A stretch of 6,682 bases of DNA from an uncultured Eubacteriales bacterium (GCA_900321365.1 ONVT01000326.1:1-6682), one strand, 5' to 3'; numbered from the stretch's first letter, positions 1-5,624 are shown. The notes: a model not told the origin generated them from the sequence alone. A program made the numbers and translations.

Positions 1-83
1 TAGCGGGCTATGTAAGGTTTTTTTGCCTGGTACACCCGGAGGAAAAGACAAGCAGGATGTATAAGTAATTTATGTACAGGTCC
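1..83 (-). repeat. Partial MITE-like palindromic element (copy B), cut by the window edge
   Basis: The reverse complement of this stretch aligns with the left half of the complete element at 87-242. Positions 1-15 match 154-168 exactly. Positions 37-55 match 114-132 at 17 of 19 bases, with the same 21-base spacing between the two blocks (only 7 of 21 bases match in that spacer). The outer part, about 64-83, resembles the terminal repeat with several mismatches and a one-base indel. The copy ends in CAGGTCC followed by TTA, as the other copy ends in CAGTGCC followed by TTA. It is therefore an older or diverged member in opposite orientation. Its other half should lie just outside the window. 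No coding sequence was found in it. Confidence 0.6.
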
Positions 84-86
84 TTA

Positions 87-242
87 GGCACTGTAAAGAA
101 ATAACTTCCGAATCTGCTTGCCTTTTTCTCCGATTTCGCGGGGCATGATTCGGTTACATAGCCCGCTATGCGCCCTCATCCTGCCCCGCAAACTCGAAGA
201 AAAATCCTGTGCATATTTCGGAAGTTATTTCTTTACAGTGCC
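87..242. repeat. Complete MITE-like palindromic element (copy A) with 26-bp perfect terminal inverted repeats
   Basis: Positions 87-112 (starting GGCACTGTAAAG) and 217-242 (ending CTTTACAGTGCC) are perfect inverted complements of 26 bases. The interior is also foldable in nearly one register: GCGGGGCA (138-145) pairs with TGCCCCGC (182-189), the T-run at 123-127 pairs with the A-run at 200-204, and the apex CATAGC-CC-GCTATG lies at 157-170. The whole 156 bases would form one long imperfect hairpin or cruciform. TTA flanks both sides (84-86 and 243-245), which fits a 3-bp target duplication. It is too short to encode a transposase, so it would have to be moved in trans. Element type and mobility are inferred. 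Confidence 0.75.
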
Positions 243-253
243 TTATTGCAGTT

Positions 254-318
254 CGTGGATAACCTGTGGATAGCATGCCGGATCTGTGTGAATAACCAGT
301 GAAAAAACCGGTGCATAA
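254..318 (-). promoter_or_regulatory. Cluster of four DnaA-box-like 9-mers
   Basis: Four 9-mers in one orientation resemble TGTGNATAA, the complement of the DnaA box TTATNCACA. They are CGTGGATAA at 254-262, TGTGGATAG at 265-273, TGTGAATAA at 287-295 (a full match) and GGTGCATAA at 310-318. The others have one mismatch each. Their starts are 11, 22 and 23 bases apart, close to whole helical turns, so DnaA could bind along one face. AT-rich DNA and the transpeptidase promoter follow directly. No dnaA, dnaN or rpmH gene is present, so a DnaA-responsive control region or a titration site is more likely than the chromosomal origin. Function is inferred. Confidence 0.4.
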
Positions 319-330
319 CTTTTTTGGAAA

Positions 331-361
331 ACGCCGCTCATTTTAATTGAATTTTCGGCGT
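331..361. promoter_or_regulatory. Inverted repeat ACGCCG-N19-CGGCGT around the -35 region
   Basis: ACGCCG (331-336) and its complement CGGCGT (356-361) are two 6-base arms around the AT-rich -35 region of the transpeptidase promoter. The centre-to-centre distance is about 25 bases. The placement would suit a repressor or activator site. No T-run follows, so it is unlikely to be a terminator. No known regulator motif was recognised. Confidence 0.25.
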
Positions 362-374
362 GATTCGATATAAT
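347..374 (+). promoter_or_regulatory. Putative sigma-A promoter of the L,D-transpeptidase gene
   Basis: A -35 of TTGAAT (347-352, 4 of 6 consensus bases) and a perfect -10 TATAAT (369-374) are separated by 16 bases in AT-rich DNA. Transcription would begin near 381, giving a leader of roughly 75 bases before the ATG at 458. Confidence 0.6.
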
Positions 375-445
375 TAATATGTATCATACTCAAAGGGGAG
401 CTGAACCGGCTGTAGGGGCGGCCGGGGCAGTATGGAGCGATTAGT

Positions 446-451
446 AAGGGG
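446..451 (+). promoter_or_regulatory. Ribosome binding site fixing the transpeptidase start
   Basis: AAGGGG lies six bases upstream of ATG 458, which supports that start. The preceding ATG at 432 opens only a 9-codon frame that ends in the TGA overlapping the true start (ATGA at 458-461). Confidence 0.7.
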
Positions 452-457
452 CATCAG

Positions 458-2833
458 ATGAATAGTGGGAATCTGGCGGAGGACCCGCGTGCGGGTCTGT
501 CGTCGTCGAGCCGCTATTCCCGAAACGGAGGGGAGAAGAATTCCCTTCTGTATGTTGACAGCAGTTCTCTGAGAAAAGAGCGGAAGGCTGCTGAACGCAG
601 AGCCGGGAGTCAGGCCAGCGCGATTAAAGGGGAGAACAATTCAAAAAACAAAAAGAGCGTCGGGCGCGGTCTTGCAAACAGTCACATGGACAGACTGGAA
701 GTAGGAAGCGACGGACGTTTATTTCAGATTAAAGAATCCCAGACCCCATCTGTATCTTCTGTACCAAAGCAGGATGCTGCTTCGGCAGCTTCTGCTGCAG
801 TTTCTGTACCTGCGAGTCCGGCAGCGTCTGCCGCAGATTCTATGCCCGCTAATCCGACTGCTTCTGCCGCAGATTCTATGCCCACAAATCCGGCAGCTTC
901 TATCCCCGTCAATACGGAAAACCCGGAAAACAAAAACAATACTGGCTTCAGTGCCGCACAGGACATCCGGCCGGCGATCGCCGGGGATGTTCTTTCTGAT
1001 GCCGTAAAGCCGGAGAGGCTTTATCTTACGAAGGACAATCCTCTGTTGGCGAAGCCGAAGAGTACACCCAGACCGCGAGAAAAGGAGCCTGTATCTGCAG
1101 CGGCGCCGGTCAGGCATTTTATTTACCGTATCCGTGTACCTTTGATCGCGTCGGTTGCTGTTCTTGTGGTTGCAGGATACAGCTATGTCGGATGGCATTA
1201 CCGCAACCGGTTCTATCCGGGGACGGAGTTTTTTGGAATTCCGGCGGCAGAGCAGTCTGTTTATGACGTAAAAGCGGCGGTAAAGGAGAAGGTGGATTCC
1301 TATTGCCTGCAGCTGGTCGCGAGAGATCCCCGGACGGACGATAGCACGGAAGGCGTTTCGTTCGCAAAGGGGACTGCCTCAGGAGGAGCGTCGGCTGCGA
1401 GCTATGCATCGCATACATCCGGGTCGGGGGCGCATGCCTCCAAAGAGGATGTGCCGGCCTCAGCGAAAGAAAACATCATCACGGCCGAGGACGTCGGGAT
1501 GATCTACCGTGATAATGGTGAGATCGACAACGCGATGAAGGCACAGAAGAGCTGGGCATGGCCGGTCATGATGCTTGCCCGGATGTTCGGGGAGGGTGAT
1601 TCCGCACTGGAGACATCCTATGACAGCAGCCTTGTTCCGGAGGCGGTAAGCCGGCTGGCCTGCATGCAGAAAGAAAACATGATCAAACCACAGGACGCGC
1701 AGATCGTCCTTACGGATAACGGGGCTCAGGTCCAGACTGAAATCTACGGGACAACTCTGAATGTGGAAAAGACAGAAGAGGAAGTTCGAAATGCGCTGGA
1801 TCGAGGATTGACGATGATCGATCTTGATGACCTTGGGCTGTATAAGGGGCCGAAGGTCAACAGTGGCGACATCAGTCTGACAGCGGACGCAATGGCGATG
1901 AACAAGGTTCTCGGCGCGAAGGTTCTCCTGAGAATCGGGAACCGGACGGAGGTGATCAATTCAGAAGTCATCGCGACATTCCTTGATAAAAAGGGAAACC
2001 AGTATTTCCTGAATGAAGAAAAGGTTCGCGAGTATGTTTCGGAGCTTGCCGAAAAGTATGACACTCTCCAGTGTGAGAGGGATTTTTATACCAGTATCGG
2101 AACAAAGATCACACTCGAGGCCGGATACGGTGACTACGGATGGCAGATGGATCAGGAGGCTACCTGTGAGAAGATCCTGGATGCGATCCGCGCTCAAAAG
2201 AAACTGACCATCGAACCGGTGTATACACAGGAGGCTTACTGCAGGGACGCAAATGACATCGGAGATACTTATGTTGAGATCAGCCTGACGAACCAGATGA
2301 TGTGGTTTTATAAGGATGGAAAACTGATCGTGGAAACGCCGGTTGTCACCGGAAATCCCTACACAGGTCATGAGACCCCGTCGGGCGGAGTGTGGTATCT
2401 GAAGGGAAAGATGCGCAACCAGACGCTTGTCGGACAGGGCTATGCGTCGCCTGTGGATTACTGGATGCCGTTCAATAACGGTGTCGGAATCCATGACATG
2501 CAGAGCAGGGCATGGTTCGGAGGCAGCATCTATCTGGGAAGCGGTTCCCACGGCTGCGTAAATACGCCCCTGTCGGCGGTGAAGCTGATCTATGACCAGA
2601 TTGAGGAGGGGGTTCCGATCGTTGTCTACAAGGATGAATCCGAGGAGGCAATGGAACAGATAACGGGCCCGACTGACATTCAGACACTGAACGCGCAGAT
2701 TGAGGAAACCTACGGAACCGTCGAAGACGACGGGATCGGATCGATTGTTTCCTGGTCGCGTGCCCAGCAGGCCCAGGCCCAGGCAGCAGCGGCCGCTGCC
2801 CAGGCAGCGACGTCCGGAGTATCCGTGTCTTAA
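458..2833 (+). CDS. Membrane-anchored L,D-transpeptidase (YkuD domain)
   Basis: This 791-residue cell-wall enzyme probably makes 3-3 cross-links in peptidoglycan, or attaches groups to it, with a catalytic cysteine that acts on tetrapeptide stems. Residues 1-220 are low-complexity and rich in Ala, Ser, Pro and charge, and should be cytosolic. A single membrane segment lies at about 227-246, flanked by Arg and Lys, so the rest faces outside. Residues 260-585 resemble the PG_binding_4-type regions common in Clostridia L,D-transpeptidases, including GDYGWQMDQEA at about 558-568, with a Ser/Ala/Gly-rich insert at about 294-335. The YkuD domain covers about 603-724, with His679 and the signature SHGCVNTP at 697-704; Cys700 is the nucleophile. 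An Ala/Gln-rich tail ends the protein. It appears to be monocistronic, with its own promoter. The family call is firm; the exact cross-linking role is inferred. Confidence 0.93.
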   Translation: MNSGNLAEDPRAGLSSSSRYSRNGGEKNSLLYVDSSSLRKERKAAERRAGSQASAIKGENNSKNKKSVGRGLANSHMDRLEVGSDGRLFQIKESQTPSVSSVPKQDAASAASAAVSVPASPAASAADSMPANPTASAADSMPTNPAASIPVNTENPENKNNTGFSAAQDIRPAIAGDVLSDAVKPERLYLTKDNPLLAKPKSTPRPREKEPVSAAAPVRHFIYRIRVPLIASVAVLVVAGYSYVGWHYRNRFYPGTEFFGIPAAEQSVYDVKAAVKEKVDSYCLQLVARDPRTDDSTEGVSFAKGTASGGASAASYASHTSGSGAHASKEDVPASAKENIITAEDVGMIYRDNGEIDNAMKAQKSWAWPVMMLARMFGEGDSALETSYDSSLVPEAVSRLACMQKENMIKPQDAQIVLTDNGAQVQTEIYGTTLNVEKTEEEVRNALDRGLTMIDLDDLGLYKGPKVNSGDISLTADAMAMNKVLGAKVLLRIGNRTEVINSEVIATFLDKKGNQYFLNEEKVREYVSELAEKYDTLQCERDFYTSIGTKITLEAGYGDYGWQMDQEATCEKILDAIRAQKKLTIEPVYTQEAYCRDANDIGDTYVEISLTNQMMWFYKDGKLIVETPVVTGNPYTGHETPSGGVWYLKGKMRNQTLVGQGYASPVDYWMPFNNGVGIHDMQSRAWFGGSIYLGSGSHGCVNTPLSAVKLIYDQIEEGVPIVVYKDESEEAMEQITGPTDIQTLNAQIEETYGTVEDDGIGSIVSWSRAQQAQAQAAAAAAQAATSGVSVS
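812..907 (+). repeat. In-frame 36-bp tandem repeat in the transpeptidase N-terminus
   Basis: Units at 812-847 and 848-883 encode ASPAASAADSMP and ANPTASAADSMP. A third unit from 884, shortened by four codons, encodes TNPAASIP. The 21 bases at 827-847 recur exactly at 863-883. The repeat lies in the cytosolic linker and is a likely site of length variation between strains. Confidence 0.8.
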
Positions 2834-2854
2834 GAATCTGCAGCGAAATAACTT

Positions 2855-2929
2855 ATGCTTCCTGCTGGCCTTTTCTTTCGACAGTACCTGTGAAAAAACA
2901 CTCACATGGTAAGAAACGCAGGGAAGCAT
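2855..2929. repeat. Inverted repeat downstream of the transpeptidase gene
   Basis: ATGCTTCCTGC (2855-2865) is complementary to GCAGGGAAGCAT (2918-2929), apart from one bulged base, with a 52-base interval. It could form a long stem at the 3' end of the transcript. It lacks a following T-run, so it is not called a terminator. Confidence 0.4.
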
Positions 2930-3036
2930 GATGCCGGTTCATCGATTCTGCCACCTGCAAAACTGTCCGGACGAGAAGAATCCGGACGAAGGGACGAAGA
3001 AAATCCGGGTGGCGAATATTCAGAACATATAGACAG

Positions 3037-3080
3037 ATTGATATAAGTCAATGAATAATGGCGCAATTATCCGATTGACT
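3037..3080. promoter_or_regulatory. Nested palindromes, candidate operator upstream of the ArsR-type gene
   Basis: ATTGA-N6-TCAAT occurs at 3037-3052. AGTCAAT (3046-3052) is also complementary to ATTGACT (3074-3080), with a further pairing of ATAAT (3055-3059) and ATTAT (3066-3070) around GGCGC. AT-rich dyads of this kind are typical ArsR-family binding sites, and they lie about 110 bases before the gene, so autoregulation is possible. No match to a defined operator is claimed. Confidence 0.35.
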
Positions 3081-3173
3081 GCTAAAAACAAGGTGAGAAT
3101 CCCGGACATGCCGGTACCATAGATGAAGAAAATAATGACCCGTCCGCACGGAGGGATCTGAGAGTATATAGAT

Positions 3174-3181
3174 AAGGGGAG
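3174..3181 (+). promoter_or_regulatory. Ribosome binding site of the ArsR-type gene
   Basis: AAGGGGAG stands six bases before ATG 3188 and supports that start. Confidence 0.75.
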
Positions 3182-3187
3182 AACAGT

Positions 3188-3814
3188 ATGGAAAAGGGAG
3201 TTGTCTACAGAGGGGAAGGAGCATTTGACCGGGTCTTCAGGGCGCTTGGCGACCCGCACCGTATACAGATTATCAATCTGCTGAGAGAGAGAGAACTCAG
3301 CGCGGGAGAGATCCTGGAACAGATCGATGTTGTTCAGTCAACCTTATCTCATCATATGAAAACCCTGTCCGATTCCGGGGTGGTGAATACACTTCGCCAC
3401 GGGAAGTGGACCTATTACTCTCTGAATGAATCGATCTTTGCCGATGCGTCGAAGTATCTTGCGAAATGTGCCGAGGGCACCAGAATCCGGAAAGAGGAGG
3501 GGAAATCGCAGGATGAGAGTGATGTGAAAAAGAAGTCCTCCGGAGGGGATGATTCTGTAAAAAGGACATCCGCCAAAGGGACGGATACTGTGAAAAAGGC
3601 GTCCTCAGGGTATCGCCCGGATGATCATGCCCGTGTGGATAAAGACAGGCCGGGCGGGACGCAGCAGGGAACAGATTCAGACAGCAGGAAGCCGGGCCAG
3701 GAGAAGAACAGGTACACTGTCGCCGGAACCGGGGAGAAGAGCGGAGAAAAGAATACGGAGAAGAGCGGCAAGAAGAAGGATAAAAAGAATAAGAAGAACA
3801 AAAAGAAGAAGTAA
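3188..3814 (+). CDS. ArsR-family winged-helix transcriptional regulator with a lysine-rich tail
   Basis: Residues 13-92 form an ArsR/HTH_5 winged-helix domain: FRALGDPHRIQIINLL opens it, QSTLSHHMKTLSDSGVV is the recognition helix and its lead-out, and RHGKWTYYSL is the wing. Such dimeric cytosolic repressors bind operator DNA. The thiol pair of arsenic and cadmium sensors (ELCVC) is absent; the only Cys is Cys94, so a classical metal-thiolate switch is unlikely and the signal is unknown. Family members are usually about 90-120 residues, but this protein has 208. The extra part (about 100-208) is predicted disordered, has three 11-residue repeats (112-144) and ends in a near-continuous run of lysines (195-208). 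The tail could bind nucleic acid nonspecifically. The gene stands alone and no obvious target neighbour is visible. The domain call is strong; the function of the tail is unknown. Confidence 0.88.
   Translation: MEKGVVYRGEGAFDRVFRALGDPHRIQIINLLRERELSAGEILEQIDVVQSTLSHHMKTLSDSGVVNTLRHGKWTYYSLNESIFADASKYLAKCAEGTRIRKEEGKSQDESDVKKKSSGGDDSVKRTSAKGTDTVKKASSGYRPDDHARVDKDRPGGTQQGTDSDSRKPGQEKNRYTVAGTGEKSGEKNTEKSGKKKDKKNKKNKKKK
3521..3619 (+). repeat. Three 33-bp units encoding an 11-residue repeat
   Basis: Residues 112-122, 123-133 and 134-144 of the ArsR-type protein align as DVKKKSSGGDD, SVKRTSAKGTD and TVKKASSGYRP. Valine recurs at exactly 11-residue steps (113, 124, 135). The DNA copies have diverged, so this looks like an old duplication. 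Confidence 0.6.
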
Positions 3815-4076
3815 GGAACTGGTATTAAGGAACAAGTCCTGAAGGTGTAAGTGGAAACCATACAGTCTGGAATCTGTGCCGCGACAGTCTTTTGAACCGA
3901 CGGCAGGCATGGCCGACAGATTGAAAAAAACCGGAAGCAAGCTGCAGCATTCTGTGCTGCGGGGCCGCAGTTCGGTAGTAATTGCGCGGAGGGAGCCACG
4001 GCGTATCGCCGGGCTCCCTTTGGCCATACATGGCAGCCGCTGCCGCGTCTGCGTTTTGCTCATTTGGAGGTGAAAA
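3815..4076 (+). other. Intergenic region with several potential RNA stem-loops
   Basis: No convincing gene is present. Possible stems are TGTA-AG-TGG/CCA-TACA (3846-3864), CTGT/ACAG around GCCGCG (about 3873-3886), GCAGCA/TGCTGC with a 5-base loop (3944-3960), and CTGCG/CGCAG (3957-3970). The last two share bases and so exclude each other. The terminator-like hairpin at 3989-4021 and the dyad GGCAGC-C-GCTGCC (4032-4044) follow. It may be the structured 3' end of the ArsR-type transcript or an unrecognised small RNA. I did not recognise a known riboswitch family. Confidence 0.35.
3989..4021 (+). terminator. Terminator-like hairpin after the ArsR-type gene
   Basis: AGGGAGCC (3990-3997) pairs with GGCTCCCT (4012-4019). 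After one bulged A, CGGCG (3999-4003) pairs with CGCCG (4007-4011) around a TAT loop. The stem is very stable, but only TTT follows, so termination may be partial. Its place between the ArsR-type gene and the citrate synthase promoter fits a transcript end. Confidence 0.6.
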
Positions 4077-4104
4077 TTGACAATTTATCCCACCTTGTTA
4101 TAAT
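4077..4104 (+). promoter_or_regulatory. Strong sigma-A promoter of citrate synthase
   Basis: A perfect -35 TTGACA (4077-4082) and a perfect -10 TATAAT (4099-4104) are 16 bases apart, with an extended -10 TG at 4096-4097. Transcription should start near 4111, giving a leader of about 48 bases. Confidence 0.88.
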
Positions 4105-4147
4105 CTATGCACATATTATTCAAAAGAAGATGAAAGAACAGAAATTC

Positions 4148-4152
4148 GGAGG
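4148..4152 (+). promoter_or_regulatory. Ribosome binding site of citrate synthase
   Basis: GGAGG lies six bases before ATG 4159, which fixes the start. Confidence 0.8.
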
Positions 4153-4158
4153 TTTTTC

Positions 4159-5523
4159 ATGCTGAGTGATGAGGAAAAGAAGGTACGTGACGAGCGGCTG
4201 TATGAACTGACAGATGTCGCGCTGAACGCGAATAAGATGGACATGAGCCTCTATCAGAAGTACGATGTCAAGAGAGGGCTGCGTGAATCAAACGGACGCG
4301 GCGTTCTTACCGGACTGACGGAAATATCTGATGTCAATGGCCGCAAGGAAGTGGATGGAAAGTCGATTCCGATTGAGGGAGAACTCTATTTTCAGGGATA
4401 TAAAGTCGGAGAACTGGTCGAGGGCAACCGCAACCAGAAGTTTAATTTTGAGGAGGTGACCTACCTCCTGCTGTTCGGCAACCTGCCGACCAAGGCGGAG
4501 CTGAAGGAATTCATCCACCTGCTCTCACAGTACAGAGAGCTGCCGTCGAAGTTTGTCAGGGATGTCATACTGAAGGCTCCCAGCAAGAATATCATGAACG
4601 GGATGCAGCGGTCTGTCCTGACACTCTATTCCTATGACAAGGATCCGGATGACACTTCGATCCAGAATGTTTTCCGCCAGTCTCTGCAGCTGATCGGTGT
4701 AATACCGCTGATCGCGGTGTATAATTATCATGCTTATCAGCACTATAACAATGAGCGCTCTCTGATCATCCGCTATCCGAGCGAGAGCCTGTCTACCGCG
4801 GAGAATATTCTCCGCATGCTCAGGGACGACGGGGCTTACACGGAGCTTGAGGCAAGGGTTCTGGATGAATGTCTGGTTATTCATTCGGAGCATGGCGGCG
4901 GTAACAATTCGACATTTACGACGCATGTTGTCTCATCGACAGGTACCGATACGTATTCGTCAGTAGCTGCGTCCCTGGCTTCCCTGAAGGGACCGAAACA
5001 CGGCGGAGCAAACCTGAAGGTTGAGAAGATGTTTACTGACATCAAGTCCCATCTGACCAGCTGGCAGGATGAGAGCCAGATCGAATCCTATCTGGAGAAG
5101 ATCATGAACAAGGAGGCATTTGACGGCTCCGGACTGATCTATGGCATGGGACACGCGATCTATACGCTCAGTGACCCGCGTGCGGTGATCCTGAAGGAGG
5201 CGGCAAGGAAGCTCTCCGAGGCAAAGGGACTGGAAGAAGAGTTCGGGCTGTATGAGGCGGTGGAGAGGATTTCATCGAAACTTCTCACGGAGCGGAAGAA
5301 ACTGTCGAAGCCGATCTGCTGCAATGTTGACTTCTATTCCGGGTTTGTCTATTCTATGTTGGGCATTCCCAAACAGCTGTACACGCCGATCTTTGCGATC
5401 TCGAGAATCTCCGGCTGGACGGCCCACCGCATGGAGGAACTGATAAATGAAGGCAAGCTGATCCGTCCTGCTTACAAGTACGTAGGACATCACCGGGCAT
5501 ACCGGAAACTGGTGGACAGATGA
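4159..5523 (+). CDS. gltA: Citrate synthase (Si-type)
   Basis: This cytosolic enzyme condenses oxaloacetate with acetyl-CoA to give citrate and CoA. In fermentative Clostridia it usually supplies the oxidative half-cycle towards 2-oxoglutarate and glutamate. The family's catalytic residues are all visible in the 454 residues: His281 in GPKHGGAN (278-285), His332 in GMGHAIY (329-335) and Asp391 in NVDFYSG (389-395). The HGGGNNSTF block (245-253), the substrate-binding arginine of DPRA (Arg341) and Arg416 in the SRISGW region are also present. The N-terminal segment of about 60 residues is longer than in many bacterial enzymes, matching the Clostridia-type citrate/2-methylcitrate synthase-like group. 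2-Methylcitrate synthase activity cannot be excluded, but no prp genes are seen. A strong own promoter lies upstream, and the phosphofructokinase gene follows 131 bases downstream. Confidence 0.95.
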   Translation: MLSDEEKKVRDERLYELTDVALNANKMDMSLYQKYDVKRGLRESNGRGVLTGLTEISDVNGRKEVDGKSIPIEGELYFQGYKVGELVEGNRNQKFNFEEVTYLLLFGNLPTKAELKEFIHLLSQYRELPSKFVRDVILKAPSKNIMNGMQRSVLTLYSYDKDPDDTSIQNVFRQSLQLIGVIPLIAVYNYHAYQHYNNERSLIIRYPSESLSTAENILRMLRDDGAYTELEARVLDECLVIHSEHGGGNNSTFTTHVVSSTGTDTYSSVAASLASLKGPKHGGANLKVEKMFTDIKSHLTSWQDESQIESYLEKIMNKEAFDGSGLIYGMGHAIYTLSDPRAVILKEAARKLSEAKGLEEEFGLYEAVERISSKLLTERKKLSKPICCNVDFYSGFVYSMLGIPKQLYTPIFAISRISGWTAHRMEELINEGKLIRPAYKYVGHHRAYRKLVDR

Positions 5524-5528
5524 CAATG

Positions 5529-5545
5529 TGAAAGATACTATTTCA
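5529..5545. promoter_or_regulatory. Inverted repeat TGAAA-N7-TTTCA after the citrate synthase stop
   Basis: A 5-base dyad starts six bases after the stop codon. It could be a regulator site for the phosphofructokinase gene. It lacks the central CG and spacing of a CcpA cre site, and only loosely resembles Rex or CRP/FNR sites. No function is assigned. Confidence 0.2.
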
Positions 5546-5604
5546 TGACTGTTTGTGCCGTCAACAAAGCGGCGGCGAAATGGAGATCAGTATACTTATA
5601 TTAT

Positions 5605-5624
5605 CAGCGGCCGGCAAACCGCTG
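5605..5624 (+). promoter_or_regulatory. Leader hairpin before phosphofructokinase
   Basis: CAGCGG (5605-5610) and CCGCTG (5619-5624) form a perfect 6-bp stem with an 8-base loop about 30 bases before the start codon. -10-like sequences TATACT (5591-5596) and TATATT (5597-5602) precede it, but no good -35 is present, so a separate promoter is uncertain. No T-run follows, so it is not a terminator. Confidence 0.3.

Larger units (their letters stand above)
2834..3187. other. Intergenic region without a convincing gene
   Basis: These 354 bases hold an inverted repeat (2855-2929), a possible worn remnant of the upstream palindromic element (about 2838-2888), two spaced copies of TCCGGACGA (2966-2974 and 2981-2989), a nested palindrome (3037-3080) and the leader of the ArsR-type gene. 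I see no classic hairpin with a T-run to end transpeptidase transcription. A 33-codon open frame at 2931-3032 is too weak to call a gene. No good -35/-10 pair was found for the next gene; TTGATA (3038-3043) and TTGACT (3075-3080) are -35-like but lack a well-spaced -10. Confidence 0.6.

Noticed and set aside
246..400. Chromosomal replication origin
   Set aside because: DnaA-like boxes and AT-rich DNA are present, but dnaA, dnaN, rpmH and recF are absent, and most boxes carry a mismatch. Only a box cluster is claimed.
1961..2929. 322-residue open frame on the minus strand
   Set aside because: It lies almost wholly opposite the conserved YkuD-containing coding region, has no recognisable domain, and is best explained as a shadow of that gene's codon bias.
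3815..3990. Cobalamin riboswitch, T-box or SRP RNA
   Set aside because: Small resemblances (a CTGT-GCCGCG-ACAG hairpin, a CCGCG block, CCGGAAGCAAGC) were noted. The full conserved cores are missing, such as the T-box AGGGTGGNACCGCG or the SRP GUCAGG apex.
3825..4073. Several open frames on both strands in the intergenic gap, including a GTG-start frame at 3876-4073
   Set aside because: They cross the terminator-like hairpin, lack good ribosome binding sites and show no recognisable protein features.
4077..4103. TTG-start mini-frame behind GGAGG at 4066-4070
   Set aside because: It coincides with the perfect -35/-10 promoter, so it would not be on the main transcript, and it has only eight codons.
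5529..5545. CcpA cre site
   Set aside because: The dyad TGAAA-N7-TTTCA lacks the central CG and the 14-base spacing of the cre consensus.
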